Source of the DNA: Cephalopachus bancanus
Taxonomy: Eukaryota; Chordata; Mammalia; Primates; Tarsiidae
Assembly: GCA_027257055.1 (NCBI GenBank)
Contig: JAPVLO010000003.1
Coordinates: 12,713,501 to 12,777,500 of the forward strand
Reading direction: 5' to 3'
Length of the DNA: 64,000 nt
Position 1 is the stretch's first letter, and every line of letters starts with the position of its first letter. A program made the translations under genes and the position numbers. The notes below the pieces were generated by a model. It saw only the letters and a program-made list of their open reading frames with translations. It did no database searches and was not told the DNA's origin. Positions 54,391 through 64,000 of the stretch are shown here, piece by piece.

Positions 54391-54679
54391 TTTTTTTTTT
54401 TTTTTGAGTTGGAGTCTCACTCTGTCACCCAGACTGGAGTGCAGTGGCCGCTCCCGGTCACCGCAGCCTCGACCTGCTGGACTCTGGCGATCCTTCCGCC
54501 TCAGCCTTCCAAGTGGCCGGAATTACAGGCATACGCTACCACGCCCGGCTGATTTTTTAATTTATTGTAGAGATGAGGTCTCGCTGCCCAGGCGGGTCTC
54601 GAACCTGCGGGCTCAGGCAATCCACTCACCTCAGCCTCCCAAAGGCACGGGATTACAGGCTGAGCCACCGAACCCGGCT
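54391..54679 (-). mobile_element. Alu, youngest local group
   Basis: A full-length antisense Alu with a T17 run. In sense it has TGGCTCAGCCTG, GGTTCGAGACC, the short 'gggcagcgagacctc' form and GCGGTGACCGGGAGCGGCC. The duplication TCTTGCTTGATTTT lies at 54379-54392 (merging into the T run) and 54680-54693. Confidence 0.97.
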
Positions 54680-54693
54680 TCTTGCTTGATTTT

Positions 54694-55010
54694 GAGACAG
54701 AAAAGTGTAGCCTTGTTGCAAGGGAAGAAATAGAGCACCAAAAACAAAAACAAAAAAAATAAAACACAAAGAAAACTACTCCCATCTAAACCTGTAGTGA
54801 AAGAAAGACTTAGGATCTGACTTAGCAGAGAAAGAAAGGATTTTACCCACCCTTAGGCCCTTGTCCTTGCAGAGAACACCACCATATAAATTGCATTCCA
54901 AACTTTTGAGAATGAAAGGTAAGTTTAGTAATGATTAATCTGGGACAACAGGTGTGACCTTGGACTGTCCTATGGGAAAAGGGATGGCATATGCTCTGAA
55001 ATGAGCTACA
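54694..55010. other. no recognised feature
   Basis: Unassigned. Confidence 0.45.
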
Positions 55011-55011
55011 T

Positions 55012-55142
55012 TTGATGTGTTTTACCATCTGTAAAATGGAAAAAATTCAAACCTCAGAGGTTTTCCTTAGAATGAAACATGACCATGAAAGTGAAGCACC
55101 CAGTGCAACATCTTGCATACAAATGGTATTCAATAAAGGACA
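55012..55142 (+). repeat. MIR SINE 3' part
   Basis: 'ttttaccatctgtaaaatgg', 'cctcagaggttttccttaga' and 'catacaaatggtattcaata' follow MIR. Confidence 0.72.
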
Positions 55143-55194
55143 GCTCCCTCCCCGCTTCCTAATAAAAGCACTTTATCATATATATCGCCTCTTA

Positions 55195-55385
55195 TATTTA
55201 CTGGCCTAGGCAATCCTCTCAACAAACCTTAGAAGTAACCAGGGAAGAAATTATCATCTCCTTTTACTGAGAAGCATACTGACACTCAGGGAAGTCCAGT
55301 GAGGCTCCCTTAGAACCCACGTAACATGTGACGGGGTCAAGACTCAAATCTGGGCACATCTGTCTCCAAGCTGAAACACTTTCTA
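55195..55385 (-). repeat. MIR SINE
   Basis: 'aatcctctcaacaaacctta', 'ttatcatctccttttactga' and 'gacactcagggaagtccagt' are antisense MIR. Confidence 0.7.
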
Positions 55386-56075
55386 GTCCAACATGTAGGC
55401 TTTATGAGTTTCCACAGAAGGGACTTTAAGTTGGACTGGACATTTTGTGACATGGGGCTAAAATCATGGGACAGCAGAGCAGAGGGCTCAGCTAAGGGCA
55501 ATTGGGTATCCATACTTTTCTCAGTCTCAGGAGACACAGAGGTTCCAGCCTGTACACACCAGCTTCACCAGCCTCATCCATTCCCAGAGGAGAGAATTTT
55601 CTGTCTGTCTCGTGGTCAATCTCACACTCTATCTCAGAGGTTTGTGCATTTCAGAAGAGAACGGGAAAGGAGCCAGAATTCACCATAGTGGTCTAGACCG
55701 ATTAGGAGCCCAAGATCGATCAGGGAATGCTAACAATCTGGCAGGAGGCGGTTTTCTGGTAGGCTTAACAAGCACGCACAAACATCAGTTATGTGCACCC
55801 ATCCATAAGCATCCTGGTTAAGGATCAACTGCCCACTTGTGTTACCAAATGAGACAAAACAATTAGCAAAGCCAGGCATTATCCCTTCTGTTCATGCTTC
55901 AGTTCCAAAAAACAATAGTAATTTGTCTAATTCACACATTATTCCTTTACCTTTATGCTCTTATGTGAAAGTGTTAACTGATCTTGACTCCCCTATCAAC
56001 AGTACAAAACTTGTCAAAGGCCAACCCAATTTGTCAATGAGTATTTCCTACTTCGCAGAGAATGTAAAATCCTTT
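55385..56075. other. no recognised feature
   Basis: Overlapping frames in all three plus-strand phases (55404-55821) show no domain. Unassigned. Confidence 0.4.
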
Positions 56076-56079
56076 CAAC

Positions 56080-56690
56080 ACTAGTACCTCCTCCTCTAGA
56101 TATAACGGCACCCAAGCCTTTTTAATTTCTTCCCTCACACATCCTTCCTCACTTCCAGAGCTAGCTTGCCACCCTGTGGACCAGATTCCTTCTGGTCCAT
56201 CTTCCTCCAGGACTGTGTTCCAACAGCCATGCCTTAGTATACCTGTCATCAATTACTTCCACTCTGGCTCCTCCTCAACCTGTAAACAAGTTCAAGTCTT
56301 GAAATCATTTAAAAAACAAACAAAAAAAAAACTATTTTATTTTCTTCTTCCAGTTCCCACCTTACCTCTTGGTTTTTCCCTTCACCAGATGTATTGAAAG
56401 TATAATCTGTACCAGTTGCCTCAGCTACCTCAATTCCCTTTAGACCTCAGTCCATTACAATATGACTACCCTGAAGACTCCATTTAAACATCACCATCGG
56501 GGTCACCAGTATCTGACAATGGAAACCAATACCTTACTAGCAGCCATAAGTAAACTTATCAAACAACACACCGGCTTACTTCTTTCCCTCCTTCCCCCAG
56601 CATCAAGCCTGAAACTTGGAGGTCACCTACAATGCTTTCTTCTCCTCGCCCCTCCTTTCCACTGCCAGTCACTCATTAAACCTTGTATAA
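56080..56690 (+). mobile_element. L2 LINE, reverse-transcriptase region
   Basis: 'tgtaaacaagttcaagtctt' with an A-rich patch, 'gcctcagctacctcaattcc', 'catttaaacatcaccatcgg' and 'gaaacttggaggtcacctac' fall in the order of L2 ORF2, with a deletion between the last two blocks. It is highly diverged. Confidence 0.5.
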
Positions 56691-56714
56691 AAAGACCTTA
56701 GATAGAGAATGAAA

Positions 56715-56850
56715 AGTGCAGGTCCCAGGCTTGGTCTTGGGGCCAGCTTGTTCTATGACTTTAGATTAGCCATTACCACATCCAAGTCTTAGCATCCTTA
56801 TCATATGGTTGAGGATTAACCTATGAGTGATTGAGCTAGACCATCCCTTT
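56715..56850 (+). repeat. MIR SINE fragment
   Basis: 'aagtgcaggtcccaggcttg', 'gttctatgactttagattag' and 'agcatccttatcatatggtt' fit sense MIR. Confidence 0.55.
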
Positions 56851-57360
56851 GGATACAGTCCATCTTAGTCACTTGCCTTCCAGGTTCCATTTGTCTACTG
56901 AGTGGCCAAAGGTTGTTTAAAGTGTAGTATCATTCTCCTCCAGACATTGTCCATCCTGTCTCTCCCTATAATTCTTTTTCATCATTGATAGCACAGCTGA
57001 ATCCATCCATCATGTTTCCCACAGCCCCACTCTGAATATTCCAACTGGCAGAGAACTGAGAGTTCCATTTCATCAAAAACCTGCTTGCATTAACAGTTCA
57101 ATTATCACTGCATTACTGAACCCTTGTTCTGCTACGGATGAGTGAAATCATAACATTGAACAGTTTTCCAAAGAAGAGACCAAAAAATATGAAGGAAGTG
57201 AGACCTGATGGCATCCAGTGATGAAGAAAGCAAGCAACTTTAGAAATTACATTCAATAGAGAACAGCACCAAGCTGCAGCTGAGCCAAGTCCAGACTCAG
57301 GCCCCTCATCCTCTTACCTAGCTGGCGGGAGAAGAGATGGCCAACAAGGGGGGCCAATTC
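56850..57360. other. no recognised feature
   Basis: Unassigned. Confidence 0.5.
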
Positions 57361-57364
57361 CACT

Positions 57365-57500
57365 GAGATCAGCTTGCATCTATCATGCCAGACACTGGGC
57401 ATGGTGCCAGGCACTGAGATCCAGAGAATATAAAGATGAAAAGACACAATCCTTGCTATCAAAAGCCCTGTAGCCAAGGTGTCGACAATCCATCTTTTCT
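57365..57500 (-). mobile_element. L2 LINE 3' end
   Basis: 'ctatcatgccagacactggg', 'catggtgccaggcactgaga' and 'cacaatccttgctatcaaaa' are an antisense L2 end. A nearby TGGGCATGG-GCCAGGCACTG suggests a small internal duplication. Confidence 0.6.
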
Positions 57501-57529
57501 TCTGGAAGATGGTTAACAAGTGTTAGTGT

Positions 57530-57750
57530 GTTAAGAGAAAAAGGTCAAGGGTTTTGGTTTGAAGCAGACCTAGTTTTGAGTTCTGTTAACACCATTCATT
57601 AGTTCTGGGACCAGAGGCAAGTTATTTAGCCCCTCTGAGTCTCATTTTTGCCACCTGCAAAATCGGGACCTTACAGAATTGCCAAGAGGGTTGAAGTTAA
57701 CATTAAACTAGCATGCCACATGGTACACAAAAAGGACTATAAAAAAATAA
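57530..57750 (+). repeat. MIR SINE
   Basis: 'gcagacctagttttgagttc', 'ggcaagttatttagcccctc', 'tgagtctcatttttgccacc' and 'tgcaaaatcgggacctta' follow MIR. Confidence 0.78.
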
Positions 57751-58060
57751 CAATTATAGTACTAGTAATGTGCATTAGGCTCTGTCACATCCTAAATGTG
57801 TGGGATGGTAAGAGTAAACAAATCACGTTTTCTCTCTGACCCTCAGCATCTTTATCTTAAAAAGGAGCTCACAGGTTTCTGTGCAAGTCACATTATATGA
57901 ATAATGCCCATATAATTATTGAATAAGCTATAAAAAAGTCCCTACAAAATGCTATTATTAGTGAGAAAAAGGGGGTAGAATAAGGCAATTTCAATCTTGC
58001 AGATGCAGGATAATTTTCTCTTCTAATAAAAGTTTATTTTCATTTTTAAGCAGCCATTTA
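57750..58060. other. no recognised feature
   Basis: Unassigned; AT-rich from 57900. Confidence 0.45.
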
Positions 58061-58064
58061 TATG

Positions 58065-58225
58065 CCTATTAATATGCACAATTCTATGTGTTTCATAATA
58101 GTAATCTCCCCAGTCTTCATAACAAAGCTTTGAGGGTAGTTACTTTTATTATCCCATTTTAAGATGGAGAAACAGAGGCTAAAAGAAGCTATATCACTCA
58201 CTTAAAGTTACATGCATAGTGGGCA
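58065..58225 (-). repeat. MIR SINE
   Basis: 'aaagctttgagggtagttac', 'ttttattatcccattttaag' and 'atggagaaacagaggctaaa' are antisense MIR. Confidence 0.75.
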
Positions 58226-58321
58226 CTCTTATATACCATACTTCACTGACCACAGAACTGTCTCTAAAACCTAAGTCATGCCTTTAGTGATGTGTTTAAA
58301 TTTGGGATCCGAAGCAAACAT

Positions 58322-58391
58322 CCTCTAAGGACCAGCTAGCTATATGACCCTGCTCTGGGTCTCAGTTTCCCTCCCTTTAAAATTAAGGAGA
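58322..58391 (+). repeat. MIR SINE fragment, cut by an Alu
   Basis: 'ccagctagctatatgaccct' and 'gggtctcagtttccctccct' are a sense MIR core. It ends at the Alu target-site duplication, and a weaker continuation follows at about 58700-58760. Confidence 0.65.
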
Positions 58392-58687
58392 GCCAAGCTC
58401 AGTGGCTCAGCCTGTAATCCCGTGCCATTGGGAGGTTGAGGTGAATGGATTGCCTGAGCCCGCGGGTTCGAGACCTGCCTGGGCAGTGAGACCTCATCTC
58501 TACAATAAATCAAAAAATCAGCCGGGCGTGGTAGCACATGCCTGTAATTCCGGCTACTTGGAAGGCTGAGGCGGAAGGATCGCCGGAGCCCAGCAGGTCA
58601 AGGCTGCGGTGGCTGGGAGCGGCCACTGCACACCAGTCTGGGCGACAGAGTAAGACTCCAACTCAAAAAATAAAATAAAATTAAATT
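58392..58687 (+). mobile_element. Alu, youngest local group, left arm of an inverted pair
   Basis: A full-length Alu with TGGCTCAGCCTG, B box GGTTCGAGACC, the short 'gggcagtgagacctcatc' form and GGTGGCTGGGAGCGGCCACT, ending in an AAAT-rich tail. The duplication AAATTAAGGAGA lies at 58380-58391 and 58688-58699. Its partner at 58802 is inverted, 114 bp away. Confidence 0.97.
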
Positions 58688-58801
58688 AAATTAAGGAGAA
58701 ATACTTGATGATTCTGCCTCTTGTACAGTGGACTTTGAAGATGAACTCATACAAACCAACATTTCCATCAGATTGCTGTTATTTTAATAAAGCCATTTCT
58801 T

Positions 58802-59087
58802 TTTTTTTTTTTGAGTTGGAGTCTCACTCTGTCACCTAGACTGGAGTGCAGTGGCTGCTCCCGGCCACCACAGCCTCGACCTGCTGGGCTCCGGCGATCC
58901 TTCCGCCTCAGCCTTCTAAGCAGCCGGAATTACAAGCATGCGCTACCATGCCCGGCTGATTTTTTGATTTATTGTAGAGTTGAAGTCTCACCTGCCCAGG
59001 CGGGTCTCAAACCCGCGGGCTTAGGCAATCCACTCACCTCAGCCTCCCAAAGGCGCAGGATTACAGGCTGAGCCACCGAGCCTGGCT
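58802..59087 (-). mobile_element. Alu, youngest local group, right arm of an inverted pair
   Basis: A full-length antisense Alu. In sense it has TGGCTCAGCCTG, GGTTTGAGACC (one B-box change), the short 'gcaggtgagacttc' form and GGTGGCCGGGAGCAGCCACT. The perfect duplication TAAAGCCATTTCTT lies at 58788-58801 and 59088-59101. Confidence 0.97.
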
Positions 59088-59101
59088 TAAAGCCATTTCT
59101 T

Positions 59102-59790
59102 ATACATTTCCCTGTTATTGCTATTAATTCTTACAAACTACTTGGTGCTATTTGGTGAGGATACAGAACAGTTTGACAAGAGCAATGACAACCAGCAGAA
59201 AAATGCCATAGACACAGGCAGGGGGCATAAGTTCCTTTAACTAGATAAAAGCAGAATAATTTAGCTGTATGAAGGCAACTGGTTGATGCAGGAGAAGTGA
59301 TTTCATCATCCCCATTGGACGGAAGCACTTCTCCAAACTTCTAAAGTCCCATAAAGCCACCTGCTGTTGACAATATTATTCAACTGAGATGCCCTTCAAG
59401 AAGTCCCCACTACTATTCCTGGGCCAGGGTCAATATCCACTTTGGCCTCCTCTACTGTTCTGAGCATTCTGGTTCCATCCGACCATGTGTAGAAAGTTGA
59501 TACAACCAACCCACATTCTCTATGAAAACTCCAAGCCCAGGAGAGAGAAAGTTTCATTTCCTGATGAATTTGTCTTACCTGAAATCTCTTCCTGAGGTAG
59601 TAGGAAGTGAGTCCTGTTTTTCAGCTGAGAAAGCTGAACATCTTCAGACAGAACTAAGCAGGAAGATGGACCAGTGAGGTGTGATCGAAAAGTACAGTCT
59701 AGGTCCTCAATAGATCAGGATCAAATTCTGTGTGGATACCGGCTGAGTGTGAGAATTTACAGAGGTAAAAACTGGTGAAGGCTACTTCCA
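59102..59790. other. no recognised feature
   Basis: Unassigned. Confidence 0.5.
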
Positions 59791-59794
59791 TGAA

Positions 59795-59935
59795 CCTGGG
59801 TTCTAACTTGCAAAATATGAAAATATCACCCTCTTCGCAAGGCTGCTGTGAAGGTTGAGACAAGATAATATATATAATATAAAAGGCCTGGCACTGTGCC
59901 CAGCACATAGTAAGCCCCCACAAAAATGTTATTTC
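59795..59935 (+). repeat. MIR SINE 3' half
   Basis: 'cgcaaggctgctgtgaaggt', 'tgagacaagataatatatat' and 'cactgtgcccagcacatagt' follow MIR. Confidence 0.7.
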
Positions 59936-60695
59936 CCTCTTCATTCCTCAAATCATGTTACTTGGAAAACAGTTGAAGGAGTATTAGGGCCCTTCCATTT
60001 GGAAAAATGAAGCCTGAGAGAAGACCAGAAAGATGGTAAACAGAGGAGGGGAGAGACTCAAGAATTATTCTGGGTGATCCCCAAGATACAAAACTAAAAT
60101 CAGATGAGTGTAAGTTCTGAATTAAGGGAGAAAGAGAAGAATGAGGATGGTATAAAATTTGGGTTTATCATAGCAGAGAACTTTCTAGCATTTGGCGGCT
60201 CTGAAAGCTTTCTGAGGAAACCATCTTTCATCTATAAGTTATGACCTTATGAATAATTCTGTTCATTGCCACTGACAAAAAAATTTGATCATTTCAAAAG
60301 GACATGTTAAAACTCTTCTGTAAGCGTAACAGTCACTAAGAATGTCCTCAAAAGCAGGGTGCACGCCGACAGATGATCTCTTTTCCAAATCCCCCTCAAA
60401 GGATTATTCTAATTAAAGGACATGACTTTTCTTACAAGACTGAGATTCCCAGGAGTCAATCCAGAGTCATCTATTTAATCCCCAGACTGGCACATCATTT
60501 GTTTATGAATGAATGAGTGAATGAAGGCAAATGACTAAATAAATGGTAACTAGTTTCTAATACTTATGATACATATTTCTTATATGCTGTTTCTACTTTC
60601 ACCTTTAAATTGCAAACTTACTTAGCAAAGATGCCAATCACCTCCCAAAATCCACTGTTAGCCCCCTCTTTAGTAACAAAACCCTGAATTCCTGA
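59935..60695. other. no recognised feature
   Basis: 'gaatgaatgagtgaatgaag' at 60507 on could be the end of a decayed L2. The remainder is unassigned. Confidence 0.45.
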
Positions 60696-60699
60696 ATTT

Positions 60700-61115
60700 A
60701 TTCGAAACAACCATGTACCTAGTTAAATGACTATTTCCCAGCCTCCCTTAAGTAACTAAGGCTGACCAATGAGATTTAAGAATTATGTGGTTCTCCAGGA
60801 AGTTTTCTTAAAAGGAAGAGGAGGGTCCTTCACCTTCCTTACTTGCCCCTGTCTAGAAGATAACAGGTGAAGTACCAGCCACCATCTTGCACTGTGCGTA
60901 CAAGGACGGGCCCCAGGGATGGAAATTCTGTATGCTGGAAGGATTCCAAGACCCTGAAGACTTTATGGAGCTCCATACCAGCGCTGGATGACTTACTCCC
61001 AGACTTCATTTATGTAAGAAAATAAACCCTTGGATGTTTAGGCTATTTTTGTAGCAACTCTGCTAATTCTAATGAATTCTGCTCCTAAAACCCATTTTGG
61101 TCTTTGTGGTTGTAG
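60700..61115 (+). repeat. old interspersed repeat with poly(A) signal
   Basis: 'tatttcccagcctcccttaa', 'ggctgaccaatgagatttaa', 'ccagccaccatcttgcactg', 'tgatggagctc'-like 'tatggagctccataccagcg', 'actcccagacttcatttatg' and an AATAAA near 61020 follow a widespread mammalian repeat that I recognise by pattern but cannot name. Confidence 0.6.
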
Positions 61116-62300
61116 CAACTAACTCCCCAGTGACTCACAGTGCTGCCCCTAACATATAAGTCTGGACAGACACACAACCTCCCCTGAATAATTAGTAGCT
61201 GGATACATTAATCACAAAGCCAATGGTCTCTGCAAGCTGCCTTTTAATTTTTATGACTTTATAAAAATATGTTTCTCTAACAAAGCCTACCCATTAACCC
61301 TCCTTTGACCCTTACTCAAGGGCGGCTATGCCCCTTTTAGAGCACAGCTCTATGTTGTGTCTGCCATTCTGCCCAGTGCCACCTCCCCCCTCTCCACCTC
61401 AGACACTGCTTCTAGTTGGAAAATCTCACAAATACCAGTTCACACTTGCTTTTGATTCTAGAGCCCAAAAATGCCACAGTTCTTGGATGGAGAGTCGTCA
61501 TGACAGTGACTCAACCCAAACTCGAAAGCAAACTTCCACTGCCACAGGAACAAACTTGATGGGAATTTGGGGTGTTGGCCACACATACCAACCTCAGGAA
61601 CGTGACTTTCTACTCAAGCCTCATCACTAACATCACTCACAAGACACCAAAATAATCTTATGTTCCCAGCTACTTATGGTGAGGCATAATAGTGTCATTT
61701 CAGAAAATGTCTGTCCTATATCTTGGTGCTTAACTTTTTAAAAAATTGTAGCCGCAGAAGACTTTTCATGTGCAAGGCATCTCACGTGCCCATGGGTCCC
61801 CATGTGATTTGTGGGTATGATTTTTCACTTGGGAAGAAATCCATTTAAGGTCTTTTTTGCTTCCTAAAAATCTGAAAATCCTGTCTCATTCATGAAACCT
61901 TTGAAGAACAATTCTGGCTCCAGTTCCCACGTTCCATCTGGTATGTGTGGCTTGTCCAGTGGCTTCCCTCAACTCTGTCCCCACCTGTCATTCTGCCAAC
62001 CCCTTATTCCCAGACCATAAGGGCCCTCAGAGAAGAAACTCGCTTTTTTCCATCTCTATGATGTGTACATAGGAGGAGTTCAACTCACCATCATTAAATT
62101 ATTTGACTAGTTTTTTACTTTAAAAAAGAATACTACTAAGCGATTAACCTAATTATAAGATATACATTATGAAATGCATATGCATATAAAATTAAGTACT
62201 GGGAAATCTCTGATGTTAAAAGCATCCAGAAAAATCCTGCCTCATTTTAGGAAAGAATAATACACACGTGTAGACATACACATACACAAGGAAATGCAAG
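61115..62300. other. no recognised feature
   Basis: 'aagggccctcagagaagaaa' near 62020 is weakly L2-like. The 100-codon frame at 61328-61630 has no recognisable domain. Confidence 0.4.
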
Positions 62301-62305
62301 CAGGT

Positions 62306-62334
62306 ATTTCTTTCTTTCTTTCTTTCTTTCTTTT
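62306..62334. repeat. TTTC microsatellite
   Basis: About seven TTTC units. Confidence 0.95.
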
Positions 62335-63305
62335 TAAGTACAGGGTACAATCCAGGAAGTTATTTAACCTTTTTCTTCTTTGTTTTCATTTTCCCTTTCA
62401 ACTCACTTGGGCTTCCTTAGTCCTTATCACTAGCCATGTGAAGAATATCTGTAAGCTAATTCAGATGAACAAGAATGAGCCCTCTGTAGACTCCTTTCCT
62501 GGGAAGGGCAGCACAGTCTCAGGACACCGGGATAAGGAACTACAGATGCTGACTGGGTCACACTCAGTTCAGGCTGCTTCCTTGCAAGTTATTGAAGGAG
62601 TCTTTTATTCCTGAAGGACTTTTAAAAACAAAAGAGAAACTCAAGAGAAAAGAACCGCATCCTATAAAATGAATTGTGTACAGTTTATTATGTTACTATG
62701 CATAAATACTACAAAGCAAGTTGCAAATAATTTACTCGTCAAGCCACAACGTGGCTCTGGCATTAACTACCAGTCCTTCCTTACTAGAACATTTACAAAG
62801 CCCTCAGACAGCCCTGGTTTTGATCCCCCAATTCTGTCGAGTCTGGGCTTCTCCTCTGCAGACCCTCCTCTCTGCCCCGTGTTGGGGTACTCGCAGAGAG
62901 TTTGCCTCCTTTCAGGCGAGTTGACGGAAGTCTTGCAGAAAATTCTCCATCTCCTGTCTGCATTTGTGTTTTCGACTCTTTTAAAAATAACTCAGTTCAG
63001 TCATGGCATTTTCTGGGCTCTTCTATATTAACCCCTCCCTGCACCACAGCCTGGAAATTTCTCCAGGCAGTAAACTGGGAAATTCATAGGGCTCACTTCA
63101 TTTGTTTCCCATCTCTTAGGGATCAAAGATACTTCATCACCTGATGTCTAGTACCAGAAAGTCACTCTTTCAGATATTTTGTCTGATTTGGCGGTTGTTT
63201 CAGGCAGGAGCCTAAATCCACTTCCTTTACTCCATATTGGTTTAAAGCAGAAGGCCTGCATTCACTTTTAAAACCAAATCCCAAGTAAAATGAAGCAAAA
63301 TAAAA
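62335..63305. other. no recognised feature
   Basis: Overlapping frames in all three plus-strand phases (62669-63144) have no recognisable content. No repeat identified. Confidence 0.4.
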
Positions 63306-63311
63306 TAAACT

Positions 63312-63362
63312 ATAAGATAGATGACAGATAGACAGATGGATGATTGATAGATAGACCGACCT
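63312..63362. repeat. degenerate GATA/GACA patch
   Basis: Imperfect GATA, GACA and GGAT units, similar in kind to the array at 312-362. Confidence 0.8.
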
Positions 63363-64000
63363 GAGATCAGATAAACTCACCAAGGTATCTGAGAACATAT
63401 TTTGGTATGAATTTGGGAAAATAATTACGAGGTCACTTTTTTGCTTGACACCAATTTCCTCTTTAAACACAACAAAGAATCCTTTGTTTGATGAAGTTTA
63501 TCATCCTTAAGTCTGTTCTTTTCTAGTTGAAGGTCAATCCCAACCATTTTTTCAACCTAAGAAAGTCACACACATCCTCGCCAAGCCCAAAACATGACAA
63601 CATCCACTGTGAGCAACTGTCTAACCTATTCTTCATCCTCCTCCTCATCCTTAGAGTTACTTGTCATACGTTTCCTACATGTTCCACTTTCTTGACAAGG
63701 AATAACCACCTCTGAAGTTATTTGCTTCTGAGTTTTTGTTTGTGCTTTTGTTTTGTTTTGTTTTCCTTTCTAGTTTTTTGCTTGGCAAATGTTTCTTGTT
63801 GTCCTCATTTTGCTCATGTACTGGCTCTTTTTGAGACATATGATGTGTTCTCATTTACACCAGCAAGTGGGAACATCTCTCTGAGCTACATGACCCACAG
63901 TGTGACTCAGGAAATCTCCAAATCCCCAAGCTATGAGATAGGCTCAGAGGGAGTAGTGAAGGGGCACAAGGCAGTATGACTAGACCAAAAGTCAGGCAGG
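63362..64000. other. no recognised feature
   Basis: Unassigned; a TTTTG run is at 63747-63765. Confidence 0.45.

Noticed and set aside
8064..59087. Lemur or galago as source species
   Set aside because: Alus of those groups, as I recall them, have a right arm containing a GACGCCACGGCACTC motif. None of the copies here does. A tarsier assignment fits better but remains inference.
1..64000. CRISPR arrays, bacterial operons, tRNA, rRNA or mitochondrial insertions
   Set aside because: No evenly spaced palindromic repeats, no bacterial gene organisation, and no recognisable tRNA, rRNA or mitochondrial sequence were seen. The Alu, L1, L2 and MIR content is that of a primate nuclear genome.

Overview
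The window reads as nuclear DNA of a primate: roughly fifteen 7SL-derived Alu elements, thousands of bases of L1, L2 and MIR debris, hAT-Charlie elements of the MER20/MER5A/MER1 kind, and an MST-type MaLR LTR. The Alus are descended from a J-like ancestor but carry features absent from human Alus (right arm with AGCAGGTCGAGGCTGC, 3' end GAGACTCCAACTC) and lack the right-arm signature I associate with lemur and galago Alus. The best fit is a tarsier. That species call is recall-based inference, not a search result. I recognise no protein-coding exon, rRNA, tRNA, snRNA or CRISPR array. Every longer open reading frame is either a transposon remnant, a translated simple repeat, or without any recognisable family, so the window is best described as intergenic or intronic.

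Layout. 1-800: copies of an old interspersed repeat plus a GATA-type microsatellite. 2.0-5.2 kb: a MER20, then an L1 ORF2/3' UTR interrupted by a second L1 3' end, then an L2. 7.8-9.3 kb: an antisense L2 carrying an Alu. 10.4-12.2 kb: MIRs, a hAT element and a decayed mariner with terminal repeats and TA ends. 15.3-17.8 kb: a 36-bp minisatellite, a local duplication with TG/CA arrays, an interrupted L2 and three Alu-derived pieces. 18-31 kb: unassigned DNA with scattered MIR, L2, MER5A and MER1-type fragments, two L1 3' ends and two Alus. 30.7-36.6 kb: L2 including a 1.1-kb reverse-transcriptase-derived stretch split by a TC tract. 38.5-42.1 kb: old repeats, an inverted local duplication and two Alus. 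42.9-46.1 kb: a direct local duplication inside an L2, then an MST LTR inside another L2. 46.4-47.1 kb: an Alu that contains a complete CpG-rich solo LTR. 50.3-52.2 kb: two Alus and a second solo LTR. 54-59 kb: L2, MIRs and three copies of the youngest Alu group, two of them in close inverted orientation. 59-64 kb: mostly unassigned.

The strongest story is in the mobile DNA. The Alus fall into three successive groups, and in the younger ones both internal RNA polymerase III boxes move toward the tRNA consensus. The two LTRs are intact enough to show TATA boxes, polyadenylation signals and target-site duplications. Three 95-205 bp stretches have been copied locally without A-tails, and two of the copies sit inside old L2 elements. 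Repeat boundaries of ancient elements (L2, MIR, hAT) are approximate because they were judged by eye.
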